A stretch of 64,000 nt of DNA from Sporosarcina koreensis. Lineage in GTDB: Bacteria; Bacillota; Bacilli; Bacillales_A; Planococcaceae. Made by a program: the position numbers and the translations under genes. The notes below the pieces were generated by a model. That model saw nothing but the letters and a program-made list of their open reading frames with translations, was not told the DNA's origin and did not search any database. The stretch spans positions 1,080 through 65,079 of the forward strand of contig NZ_LN651334.1 of the NCBI RefSeq assembly GCF_000826145.2, given 5' to 3'. Below are positions 20,045-27,471 of this stretch, piece by piece. The stretch's first letter is position 1, and the number at the start of each line of letters is the position of its first letter.

Positions 20045-20650
20045 TCAACGAATATCGTAGCTTTTTAAGATCTCATACTCAGTAGTTTGTTCTTTTAAGT
20101 TATTGCCTTTGTCAGTGATCCTTATCCATCCTTTTTCTTGTAAAGAATCAATGCATTTCGTTAGAGTGTTAAAGTTTTTTACGCCACTATAATGAGCTAT
20201 TGTTGAACGACCAATTCTTAGTCGCTTTAAATTCTTTTGTTTATAGATAGTAGAATTTTTAATGAAACTAAACAAAATCAAAAATACACGAATTTCATTT
20301 GAATCAAGTTGAAGAAGCTCGTCTATCTCAAATTCGTACAAGAAAGAGAAGTTAGTTAGATCATAAGGAAACTGTATGACAAACCTCTCATTAGATGAAT
20401 ACTCTGCTGGAATAAAATCGATAGCTAAATGATTCTCCATGCTTTCATCTATCATCTTATAAACTGTTGATTTGGCGACTTTCTTGCTTACATTGCTTGT
20501 TGTAGCGAGTTCATTAATAGTAAATGAAGACCGACGATTTCCATTCATTAATTTAATGATTCCTAAAACAACTTTACTGTCGTAGTTTTTTATTAGTGTT
20601 TTACCATAATAGAATTTGTAATCGTTTAGATATGATAGTTGTCCATTCAT
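20045..20650 (-). CDS. Winged-helix DNA-binding protein, probably replication or regulation
   Basis: This 201-residue protein has two helix-turn-helix-like segments: INELATTSNVSKKVAKSTVY (about 45-65) and a second near SLQEKGWIRITDKG at the C-terminus. It is diverged from known initiators but has the tandem winged-helix style of Gram-positive plasmid and phage replication proteins. GGAG lies about 7 nt before the chosen ATG; the upstream GTG overlaps that site and is less likely. It is next to the palindrome-rich candidate origin. Confidence 0.6.
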   Translation of the reverse strand: MNGQLSYLNDYKFYYGKTLIKNYDSKVVLGIIKLMNGNRRSSFTINELATTSNVSKKVAKSTVYKMIDESMENHLAIDFIPAEYSSNERFVIQFPYDLTNFSFLYEFEIDELLQLDSNEIRVFLILFSFIKNSTIYKQKNLKRLRIGRSTIAHYSGVKNFNTLTKCIDSLQEKGWIRITDKGNNLKEQTTEYEILKSYDIR

Positions 20651-20824
20651 TCTGTTCACTCCATTTGATTTATTTGAATCTATTATTTCTGCTCAATGAA
20701 AAACGTAAATGGAATGAAGTGAATTTTTTAAAATATTTCTGGACAGAGTAATGTGAAAACATATTTTCCTTCTACCAACCCTAAAATGGTATACTTGCGC
20801 TACAAACTTCCTAGGAGAATCACA

Positions 20825-21622
20825 ATGTCAAATACGAAAAGAAAATTAAGCAAGAGAAAAAGGGTGCTCACGGAATTAAACAGGTTAGATGAACACGCAT
20901 CAAAGCTTTTATTTGTACACTATTCTTGCGAGAGCTTCTATGACTTAGTAGATACTGGACGGTCGGCTCGAATTACTTCGATTGCAGCAAGATATTTCGA
21001 AACAGGACAATCAGTGAGTTTTTCAATTCATACAACTGCTGAAAAAGAAAATAAATTAGACAGTATTGAATCACACTATGATGAACTAGAGAAAATAATG
21101 TTAGAAGACTTCTTTGACTTTGTTTGTCGACATGATAACTACTACTGGATTCATTGGAATATGAGAGATATAAGCTATGGCTTTCAAGCAATAAATCATC
21201 GTTTTGAGGTATTAGGAGGGACACCGAAGATCATTGCCGATGACAAGAAATTTGATTTAGCTGATAAATTAAAAGTCGTCTTTGGTAGCAGCTATATTGG
21301 TCATCCTCGCTTTGAAATGTTAATTAAGATGAACGAGATATCAGACAAAGATTTTTTGAAGGGCAAAGAAGAAGCGGATGCATTTGAGAATAGAGAATAT
21401 ATCAAATTACATCATTCTACTTTGAGAAAAGTAAATGTAATGCATGAAATTTTTGATAAGGTGCTAGACAAAAATCTAAAAACAAATTCAAAGAAAAGAG
21501 AAGTTTATGGGCTTTCCCTTCAAGGAAGATATGAAATGGTCAGGGAGCACTGGTTATTTAACTTGTTCCTTCTTGTCTTGGGCGGAATAATCTCACAAGT
21601 AATTACATGGTTATGGAAGTAA
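20825..21622 (+). CDS. Orphan protein with C-terminal membrane anchor, possible defence gene
   Basis: This 265-residue protein has a soluble body and one C-terminal hydrophobic segment (LFNLFLLVLGGIISQVITWLW). Distinct segments are LFVHYSCESFYDL, ITSIAARYF, IHWNMRD and HPRFEMLIKMNEI. CTAGGAGAATCAC supports the ATG; an upstream GTG does not have a site. It has its own plus-strand transcription in an element otherwise transcribed leftward, which is how accessory cargo is often placed. I recall similar hypothetical proteins but no established function; the defence idea is inference. Confidence 0.7.
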   Translation: MSNTKRKLSKRKRVLTELNRLDEHASKLLFVHYSCESFYDLVDTGRSARITSIAARYFETGQSVSFSIHTTAEKENKLDSIESHYDELEKIMLEDFFDFVCRHDNYYWIHWNMRDISYGFQAINHRFEVLGGTPKIIADDKKFDLADKLKVVFGSSYIGHPRFEMLIKMNEISDKDFLKGKEEADAFENREYIKLHHSTLRKVNVMHEIFDKVLDKNLKTNSKKREVYGLSLQGRYEMVREHWLFNLFLLVLGGIISQVITWLWK

Positions 21623-21673
21623 TTAAAATTAGAAGAGGAAGCTTAATCGATAAAAAAGACCAAGCAATTAAGC

Positions 21674-21862
21674 TTAGTCTAGTTCGAATAGTATTCCTTC
21701 AATTTCAACTGCAGAAGTTAAATAACCACCAATCCTTTTTAGCTCCCAATAAATTTCATAATCAAGTTCTTCTGCATAAGTTATAAAATCTACATCTCCG
21801 TTTAACATTGCGTACTCCATTAAACTTTCTTTAGCTGATAACATACCGATTAAGTACCCCAT
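21674..21862 (-). CDS. Hypothetical acidic protein of 62 aa
   Basis: The protein starts MGYLIGMLSAKESLMEYAML and is very acidic, ending IEGILFELD. AAAGGAGCTG lies 8 nt before ATG. It is convergent with the membrane-anchored protein; a 9-bp inverted repeat AAGCTTAAT/ATTAAGCTT sits between them. Small acidic phage proteins sometimes mimic DNA or inhibit host enzymes; nothing specific can be claimed. Confidence 0.6.
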   Translation of the reverse strand: MGYLIGMLSAKESLMEYAMLNGDVDFITYAEELDYEIYWELKRIGGYLTSAVEIEGILFELD

Positions 21863-22038
21863 AATACAACAGCTCCTTTTCTAAGCTGTTATATCCTTAT
21901 CTGTGAATTTGTAAAGAGAAATAAAATATCAATTTTATGACTCTGCGTTGTCTTTTAAGAGCTGTGAAAGAGCGAAATGAGGATATATATTAAAACTCGT
22001 TTAAAGACTCATACAGAGCCTTCTGGAGCTTTCTAAAG

Positions 22039-22830
22039 TTACTCCTGATCCTCTAGCCAATCATAAATAGGAACACCTCTCTTTTGTGCACGTTTTATCA
22101 GGAGATCTTTCTTTCGGAGTGAACCATTTCTAACCATACTGTTATCAAGAGCATTTTGAAGAGCTGCTTTAAAATATCCACCGAAGTTTTGGATATCTGG
22201 ATTCAAATTTACTTCATTAAGCACTCGTAAGCACACTTCTTTGCTAAGTCCTTTTTTCATGAACTCAAAAATTAACGAGTCAATTGTCTTTTGCTTTGTT
22301 AACAAATTGTTGTCAACATAAGTATTTATTTCTTTTTCATTTTTTTCTTTTTTGTTTTTTTTAATAGAGGAACCTTTTTGTACATACTTGCCTTGCTCAT
22401 TTGTATATTCAAGTTTTGCTCTTTTGTCATAACTAGGAGACTCCGACCTATTATTATCAATACGTTGCAGATCTGACATTTTGTCAGAACTAGGATTGCA
22501 AATCATTTCTTGAATCTTGCTCGTTAAATGAAAATGTTTCTTTGCAGGAACCCCTCTTATGACGGTAGTAATAAGTCCGAATGACTCAAGTTCCTTGATA
22601 GCTTTAGTTTGCTGCCTATAAGTCAATGAGGTCTCTTCTTGTATAACATCTGCAGTTAAAAAGAAGTAATCATCACCTTCAATATGAATTAGCATATTCT
22701 TGCTCCCAAAACTCTCATAAGAGCTTGCAAGTTGACCATACAGTATAGCTGCATTAGTCGATACTTCTCTGGCAATCAGTTTAGAGTACATAACAAATCC
22801 TTTACCAGATATTAAACTAAGCAATTCCAC
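22039..22830 (-). CDS. Plasmid/phage-type replication protein with N-terminal winged helix
   Basis: This 263-residue protein has an N-terminal winged-helix domain (about 20-105) with the pattern seen in RepA_N or DnaD-like initiators: ILYGQLASSYES, DDYFFLTADVIQEETSLTYRQ, then KELESFGLITT. A Lys/Glu-rich linker (IKKNKKEKNEKEIN) leads to a C-terminal domain (KGLSKEVCLRVLNEVNLNP, FGGYFKAALQNALDNS). GTG follows AAAGGAG by 9 nt; an internal ATG 39 nt later also has AAAGGA. The leader is overlapped by a candidate antisense RNA whose -35 lies on this ribosome site, the layout of plasmid copy control. Confidence 0.7.
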   Translation of the reverse strand: MELLSLISGKGFVMYSKLIAREVSTNAAILYGQLASSYESFGSKNMLIHIEGDDYFFLTADVIQEETSLTYRQQTKAIKELESFGLITTVIRGVPAKKHFHLTSKIQEMICNPSSDKMSDLQRIDNNRSESPSYDKRAKLEYTNEQGKYVQKGSSIKKNKKEKNEKEINTYVDNNLLTKQKTIDSLIFEFMKKGLSKEVCLRVLNEVNLNPDIQNFGGYFKAALQNALDNSMVRNGSLRKKDLLIKRAQKRGVPIYDWLEDQE

Positions 22831-22843
22831 CAGACTCTTCTCC

Positions 22844-22872
22844 TTTAAAGACAGAGAAAATTCTGCTACAAT
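22844..22872 (+). promoter_or_regulatory. Promoter of the antisense RNA
   Basis: TTTAAA, a 17-bp spacer and TACAAT point away from the replication gene. The -35 overlaps the reverse complement of that gene's ribosome site AAAGGAG. Confidence 0.6.
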
Positions 22873-22878
22873 AAAAAA

Positions 22879-22957
22879 ATAGCAGAAGAATCTCTGCTTG
22901 TTGTATTAAGAGATGGCTGAGCCGCGAAACTCTGTTGCCATCTCTTATTTTTATTTT
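22879..22957 (+). ncRNA. Candidate antisense (countertranscribed) RNA to the replication-gene leader
   Basis: The predicted transcript of about 77 nt has a 5' hairpin (AGCAGA/TCTGCT) and a 3' intrinsic terminator: AAGAGATGGC and GCCATCTCTT pair perfectly and are followed by ATTTTTATTTT. It is fully complementary to the 5' leader of the divergently read replication mRNA. Short two-hairpin RNAs of this kind set copy number in Gram-positive plasmids. No plus-strand gene exists here to explain the terminator otherwise. Confidence 0.6.
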
Positions 22958-22981
22958 AACAAAGTCTGAATATTTCGTAAA
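22953..22981 (-). promoter_or_regulatory. Promoter of the replication gene
   Basis: On the minus strand TTTACG, a 17-bp spacer and TAAAAT lie just after the recombinase stop codon. Initiation near 22946 would give a leader of about 115 nt. Confidence 0.55.
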
Positions 22982-22986
22982 CTTTA

Positions 22987-24423
22987 TTATTCTTTGAAGA
23001 AAATATCGATCTCAAGTTCATCTTCTGTCCGGAAGTATTCGATACGTTCAATTATATTGAGAAGTATTCTGTTCTGTTCATCAGTAGGTTTGTTTTGCAA
23101 GTCAGTAAGCTGTTCGAGCATCTTTTCAATTCTCTCAGTATCGTTAGAAACTGACCTCTGAATCAAAATTTCTTCAATATCAGATAGTCTTTGTTCAATT
23201 GCTTTTATTTGAGTTGCAAGATCAGTGTCTTTTTCTTTGAATGCTAATTCATTAATCGTTTCGTTTAGCAGTAGATCAAGCAAACGCTCTTTTTGCTTGA
23301 TAGTGGACTGTAAATTCTTATCGAGAACTTTCTTTTCAGACCGGAGTTTCTCAGAGCTGCCATCGACTCCGCCTGTATATAATTCACTAAGCTTATTTTG
23401 TATGACAGGAATATGCTTTTCGATCTCCGTATATATAGAAGGAAGGACAAGACTCAGAGCACTTCCTTTATTTGGGCAAGGTTCTCCTTCTACATAATGC
23501 CTACACTTGTTGATGTTAGTATATCGCTTAGTTTTAACACTGCTACCTCTCGTTATCTGCATTTTTCTTTTGCAGTACTTGCAGTACACAAGTTTATCGA
23601 CTGGAGATAATACTTTCGATATTCTTTCGTTAAACCTTTTTCTCTTGTCTAAGATTTCTCTAACTTTATAGAAGTCTTCGTAGGAAATAATAGCAGGATG
23701 AGCATTCTTAACATATACTTCTTCATCGAATTTGTTGCTCTTGAAGTTTACTTCACCTAAGTAAGCTCGATAATCAAACATCATAGATATCGTTCTATCA
23801 TGAAAGACCTTACCGTTTCTTGTACGTATACCTTCTTGGTACACCTTTCTGTAGATCTGAGTTAATGAAAATCCTTCGATAACCATATCAAACATTTTAC
23901 GTACTACAGCTGCTTCTTCTTCAACAATCTCTAGTTTGAGCGTCTCAGGATTTTTTCGATATCCATAAGGAGTGGAGTTCAGCCATTTACCCTGGCGAGC
24001 TGATTGAAGTCTGCCTAAGTGCATTTTCTTCGCAGTTTCTTTATAAGCAAGCTGATTAAACGTACCTTTAAAGATGCTCATCATTTCGTTCATCTGATTA
24101 GAAGGATCAATAATATCGTTGTCCAATACAGCATGGATAACGACCTGATTTTCTGTTAAGATTTCAAAGAGTTCGAGCTGCTGCTTTAGATTACGAGTTA
24201 AACGAGAGAGCTCCATGATAACTATTGCATCATATTGACCAGTTTTTACATAGCTGATCAACTCTATGTAGCCTTTTCTTTCATCGTCAACAGAGCTGCC
24301 GATCTCTTCAAGATACCTGTAAGTAAAGTCGTTTTTTGTACAGTAATCAATCATTTCAGTCTTGTTCTTTTGAAGTTCTTCTTCTGTACCTCTTGATTTA
24401 CGATTGTAGATTATTGCATTCAT
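22987..24423 (-). CDS. Large serine recombinase (integrase) of the element
   Basis: This 478-residue recombinase has the resolvase catalytic domain with nucleophile Ser10 in YNRKS and the ELSRLTRN segment, then the recombinase domain (TPYGYRKNPETLKLEIVEEE). A zinc ribbon follows with CKYC and a second Cys pair in CRHYVEGEPC, and then a C-terminal coiled coil. Such enzymes perform directional attP x attB recombination; excision needs a small directionality factor, not identified here. AGGAGG precedes the ATG. Location at the element end next to attR is typical. Confidence 0.95.
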   Translation of the reverse strand: MNAIIYNRKSRGTEEELQKNKTEMIDYCTKNDFTYRYLEEIGSSVDDERKGYIELISYVKTGQYDAIVIMELSRLTRNLKQQLELFEILTENQVVIHAVLDNDIIDPSNQMNEMMSIFKGTFNQLAYKETAKKMHLGRLQSARQGKWLNSTPYGYRKNPETLKLEIVEEEAAVVRKMFDMVIEGFSLTQIYRKVYQEGIRTRNGKVFHDRTISMMFDYRAYLGEVNFKSNKFDEEVYVKNAHPAIISYEDFYKVREILDKRKRFNERISKVLSPVDKLVYCKYCKRKMQITRGSSVKTKRYTNINKCRHYVEGEPCPNKGSALSLVLPSIYTEIEKHIPVIQNKLSELYTGGVDGSSEKLRSEKKVLDKNLQSTIKQKERLLDLLLNETINELAFKEKDTDLATQIKAIEQRLSDIEEILIQRSVSNDTERIEKMLEQLTDLQNKPTDEQNRILLNIIERIEYFRTEDELEIDIFFKE

Positions 24424-24446
24424 GCCGATTCCTCCTACTAACTATT

Positions 24447-24461
24447 ATACAATTTTTGTAT
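24447..24461. promoter_or_regulatory. Recombinase promoter with palindromic operator-like site
   Basis: On the minus strand ATACAAAAATTGTATAAT combines a 6-bp inverted repeat (ATACAA/TTGTAT) with a consensus -10 TATAAT. This suggests repressor control of the recombinase. Confidence 0.5.
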
Positions 24462-24520
24462 CTAAATAGCCGGTAGTTTGTTCATATAACTACGGTTAAG
24501 TTGATAATCAACTAACTATC

Positions 24521-24543
24521 AAATTAGTCGTAGCTCTATTTAT
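24521..24543. promoter_or_regulatory. attR (element-side arm plus core)
   Basis: The arm AAATTAGTCGTAGCT abuts the core CTATTTAT, after which the kynA reading frame resumes. It mirrors the arm at the other end. Confidence 0.85.
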
Positions 24544-25237
24544 TATTATCCATCAAGTAAGCGAGCTGTGGATGAAGCTCACGCTGCACGAACTGACGGC
24601 AGCCATCTCGGCGATCGATGCCGGGGAGATGCAGTCGGCGTTCAAGAAACTCGCGCGCGTGACGAAGATCCAGTCGCAGATCATCCAGGCATGGGATGTG
24701 CTGTCGACGATGACACCGGCAGAGTACCTCGAATTCCGGGACGATCTCGGCAAAGCCTCCGGGTTCCAGTCGTACCAATATCGGCTCATCGAGTTCGCCC
24801 TCGGGTACAAGTCGCCGCATATCCTGAAAATCTATGAAAAGGATCCGGACGTGCATGCGATGCTCGAAACGGCGCTCGCCCAGCCGAGCCTGTATGACGT
24901 CGCCATCCGGGCGCTCAGCCGGGCCGGTCTGCCGATCAACCCCGAGCTGCTCGACCGGGACTTCCGTAAGACGTACGAGGGGGATCCAACGGTGGCGGCC
25001 GCCTGGGAGACGGTGTACCGGGACGTCGAGACCTACTGGGACCTGTACCAGCTCGCGGAGAAGCTCGTCGACGTGGAGGACTGGCTGCAGCAGTGGCGGT
25101 TCCGTCACATGAAGACCGTCGAGCGGATCATCGGCTTCAAGACAGGCACCGGGGGTTCGTCCGGCGTGAACTACTTGCGCCACGTCCTCGACCACCGGTT
25201 CTTCCCGGAGCTGTGGGAGCTGCGGACATCTTTGTAA
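24536..25237 (+). pseudogene. kynA: kynA 3' fragment (tryptophan 2,3-dioxygenase)
   Basis: The fragment encodes the C-terminal 231 residues of the heme dioxygenase that opens the indole ring of tryptophan. It starts at the core in frame ([13 protein letters not shown]) and includes [16 protein letters not shown] and the C-terminal [24 protein letters not shown]. No internal stop or frameshift is visible, so the gene would be functional after excision. In the present state the ATG at 24572 has no ribosome site, so the fragment is probably silent. Confidence 0.93.
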
Positions 25238-25262
25238 CTGGTAAATGAAAAGGAGGCGGACT

Positions 25263-26615
25263 ATGGAAACACGCAAGAAAACCGACCAGTGGTCATCGAA
25301 ACTCGGATTCATCCTATCTTCCGCCGGTGCGGCGATCGGCCTCGGCGCCATCTGGAAGTTTCCGTACGTGACAGGCATGAGCGGCGGGGGCGCGTTCTTC
25401 CTGCTGTTCGTCCTCTTCACGCTCGTCATCGGGCTGCCGATGCTGCTGTCGGAGTTCATCATCGGGCGGGGGACCGGCAAAGAAGCCATCAGTGCCTATA
25501 AACAGCTCGCCCCGCGCAGCTGGTGGGTCTGGACGGGCCGGCTCGGCGTGCTTGGATGCTTCCTGCTGCTGTCGTTCTACAGTGTCGTCGGCGGCTGGGT
25601 GCTCGTCTACAGCGGACTGTCCATTCCGGGGCGCATCATCGGCGAAGGCGCGGATTACGGTGCGCTGTTCGGCTCGGTCACCGGCTCCGCCGCCATCACC
25701 CTCATCGGCCTGCTGCTGTTCACGCTCATCAATGTGCTCGTCGTTTCGACAGGCATCCAGAACGGCATCGAGCGGGCGAACAAATTCATGATGCCGCTGC
25801 TGTTCCTGTTCTTCCTCATCCTTGTCGTGCGGTCGCTGACACTCGACGGGGCGATGGAAGGCGTGAAATTCTTCCTGTCGCCCGATTTCTCGAAACTGAA
25901 TGCGGAAGCCGTACTGTATGCCCTCGGGCAGTCGTTCTTCTCACTTGCGGTCGGCTTCTCGTGCATGGTGACGTACAGTTCGTATTTGAAGAAGGACGTC
26001 AGCCTGCGGTCGTCCGCCGGCTCCGTCGTCGGCATGAACATCTTCGTCTCACTGCTCGCGGGTCTTGCGATTTTCCCGGTCGTGTTCTCGTTCGGCATGC
26101 AGCCGGACGAAGGACCGGGGCTGCTGTTCATGGTGCTTCCGGAAGTGTTCGGGCAGATGCCCTTCGGCGAACTGTTCCTCGCACTGTTCCTCGCACTGTT
26201 CCTGTTCGCGACGCTGACGTCGTCGTTCAGCCTGTTCGAAATCATAGTTGCAGCGCTGACAGCGAACGGCAGACGCACAAGGAAGGCCGTCACCTGGCTG
26301 ACCGGGCTGATCGTCTTCCTTGCGGCAATTCCATCCGCACTGTCGTCGAGTGCGCTGTCGTGGTTCACGCTGTTCGGCAAAAGTGTCTTCGACAATACGG
26401 ATTATCTCGTCAGCAACATCATGCTGCCGCTCGGCAACCTGCTGATCGCGCTGTTCATCATCCACCGCATGGACCGGGCGCTCGTCGAGAGGGAGTTCAA
26501 TCTGAGTGCAACCGCCTCTCCCGGCCTGTTCAAGCTGTGGAAGGTGCTCATGACGATCGTTGTGCCGCTCGTCATTGCTGTCGTGTTTCTGACCGGCCTG
26601 TCGGTGGAAGGATAA
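25263..26615 (+). CDS. Neurotransmitter:sodium symporter family transporter, probably for tryptophan
   Basis: This membrane protein of 450 residues has about 11-12 transmembrane segments. The NSS signature AAIGLGAIWKFPY, including the unwound TM1 region, is at the N-terminus. The start was set at the ATG behind AAAAGGAGG; the earlier ATG would place that site inside the gene. It lies between kynA and kynB, so tryptophan or kynurenine uptake is the likely role (compare TnaT). The substrate is inferred from context only. Confidence 0.88.
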   Translation: METRKKTDQWSSKLGFILSSAGAAIGLGAIWKFPYVTGMSGGGAFFLLFVLFTLVIGLPMLLSEFIIGRGTGKEAISAYKQLAPRSWWVWTGRLGVLGCFLLLSFYSVVGGWVLVYSGLSIPGRIIGEGADYGALFGSVTGSAAITLIGLLLFTLINVLVVSTGIQNGIERANKFMMPLLFLFFLILVVRSLTLDGAMEGVKFFLSPDFSKLNAEAVLYALGQSFFSLAVGFSCMVTYSSYLKKDVSLRSSAGSVVGMNIFVSLLAGLAIFPVVFSFGMQPDEGPGLLFMVLPEVFGQMPFGELFLALFLALFLFATLTSSFSLFEIIVAALTANGRRTRKAVTWLTGLIVFLAAIPSALSSSALSWFTLFGKSVFDNTDYLVSNIMLPLGNLLIALFIIHRMDRALVEREFNLSATASPGLFKLWKVLMTIVVPLVIAVVFLTGLSVEG

Positions 26616-26636
26616 GAGAAGGAGAGGGTGAAATGA

Positions 26637-27284
26637 ATGAACGTCAAAGAATGGATCGATATCACGCAGCCGCTCAGCAATGACATCGCCGAGTGGCCGG
26701 GCGATACGCCGTTTCACTACGAGCTGTCGTTCACGAAAGAACAGACAGGCTCCGTCAATATCGGCCAGCTGACGATGAGCGTCCATACCGGCACGCACAT
26801 CGATGCCCCGTTCCATTACGATGAACACGGCAAGAAGGTGCATGAGCTCGACCTCGGCCTGTACATGGGGCCGGCGGTTGTCGTCGATACGGGCGGCCAC
26901 GCGGAAATCGGCCGGGCGGAACTTGAAGGGACCGACTTCAAAGGGGCCGAGCGGATGCTGCTGAAGACCGGCGGCCATCCAGATCCCACCGTGTTCCCGG
27001 AACACTATCCGGTGCTGAAGCCGGATATCGGGCCGTTTTTGTCCGAACACGGCATCCGGCTCATCGGCGTGGACGTGCCGTCGGTGGACGCCGTCGACAG
27101 CAAGACGATGGACGCCCACCATGCGCTGTATGACAATGGCGTCCACATACTGGAGAACATCGTGCTGACCGAAGCGGAGCCGGGGCTGTACGAACTGATC
27201 GCCCTGCCGCTGAAACTTGTCGGCTCCGACGGCAGTCCGGTACGGGCCGTGCTCCGTCCTGCGGGCGGCATCATCATCGAATAA
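26637..27284 (+). CDS. kynB: Kynurenine formamidase
   Basis: This 215-residue metal-dependent hydrolase of the cyclase-like fold hydrolyses N-formylkynurenine. The motif HTGTHIDAPFH carries the metal ligands, and GVDVPSVD is typical of KynB. GGAGAGGG lies upstream; a second ATG 4 bases earlier is out of frame. It is the last gene of the kyn operon and supplies kynureninase once tryptophan dioxygenase is active. Confidence 0.95.
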   Translation: MNVKEWIDITQPLSNDIAEWPGDTPFHYELSFTKEQTGSVNIGQLTMSVHTGTHIDAPFHYDEHGKKVHELDLGLYMGPAVVVDTGGHAEIGRAELEGTDFKGAERMLLKTGGHPDPTVFPEHYPVLKPDIGPFLSEHGIRLIGVDVPSVDAVDSKTMDAHHALYDNGVHILENIVLTEAEPGLYELIALPLKLVGSDGSPVRAVLRPAGGIIIE

Positions 27285-27317
27285 CGGAAAAAGAGTCTTG
27301 GAATGAACATAGAAAAT

Positions 27318-27349
27318 GCGCAGAGGAGTTTCCTTCTCTGCGCCTTTCT
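27318..27349 (+). terminator. kyn operon terminator
   Basis: GCGCAGAG and CTCTGCGC form an 8-bp stem followed by CTTTCTTTG. Confidence 0.7.
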
Positions 27350-27471
27350 TTGTTATGGGTGACATTGGTTTGGAAAATGAAGTATACCGAAGCGGAGAAT
27401 TAAAATTGGCGCCCCGCGGAAAGCGTGCCTTTTGCAGCGCAGGGGAACGGTCCTTAATGCAGTCTGGTTCA

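Larger units (their letters stand above)
10628..24543. mobile_element. 13.9-kb serine-recombinase element integrated in kynA
   Basis: AT-rich DNA is bounded by the direct repeat CTATTTAT (10628-10635 and 24536-24543). The recombinase gene lies immediately inside the right end. The element carries a plasmid-like replication protein with a candidate antisense RNA, an MmeI-type restriction-modification enzyme, RadC, a protease-capsid fusion, a tail tube protein and a tRNA-like gene. No portal, terminase, relaxase or coupling protein is seen, so it is most like a phage satellite or an integrated plasmid with phage structural genes. Most genes are on the minus strand. Confidence 0.93.

Noticed and set aside
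10628-24543. Complete prophage or conjugative element
   Set aside because: No terminase, portal, tape measure, holin or lysin, and no relaxase or type IV secretion genes were seen in the reading frames.
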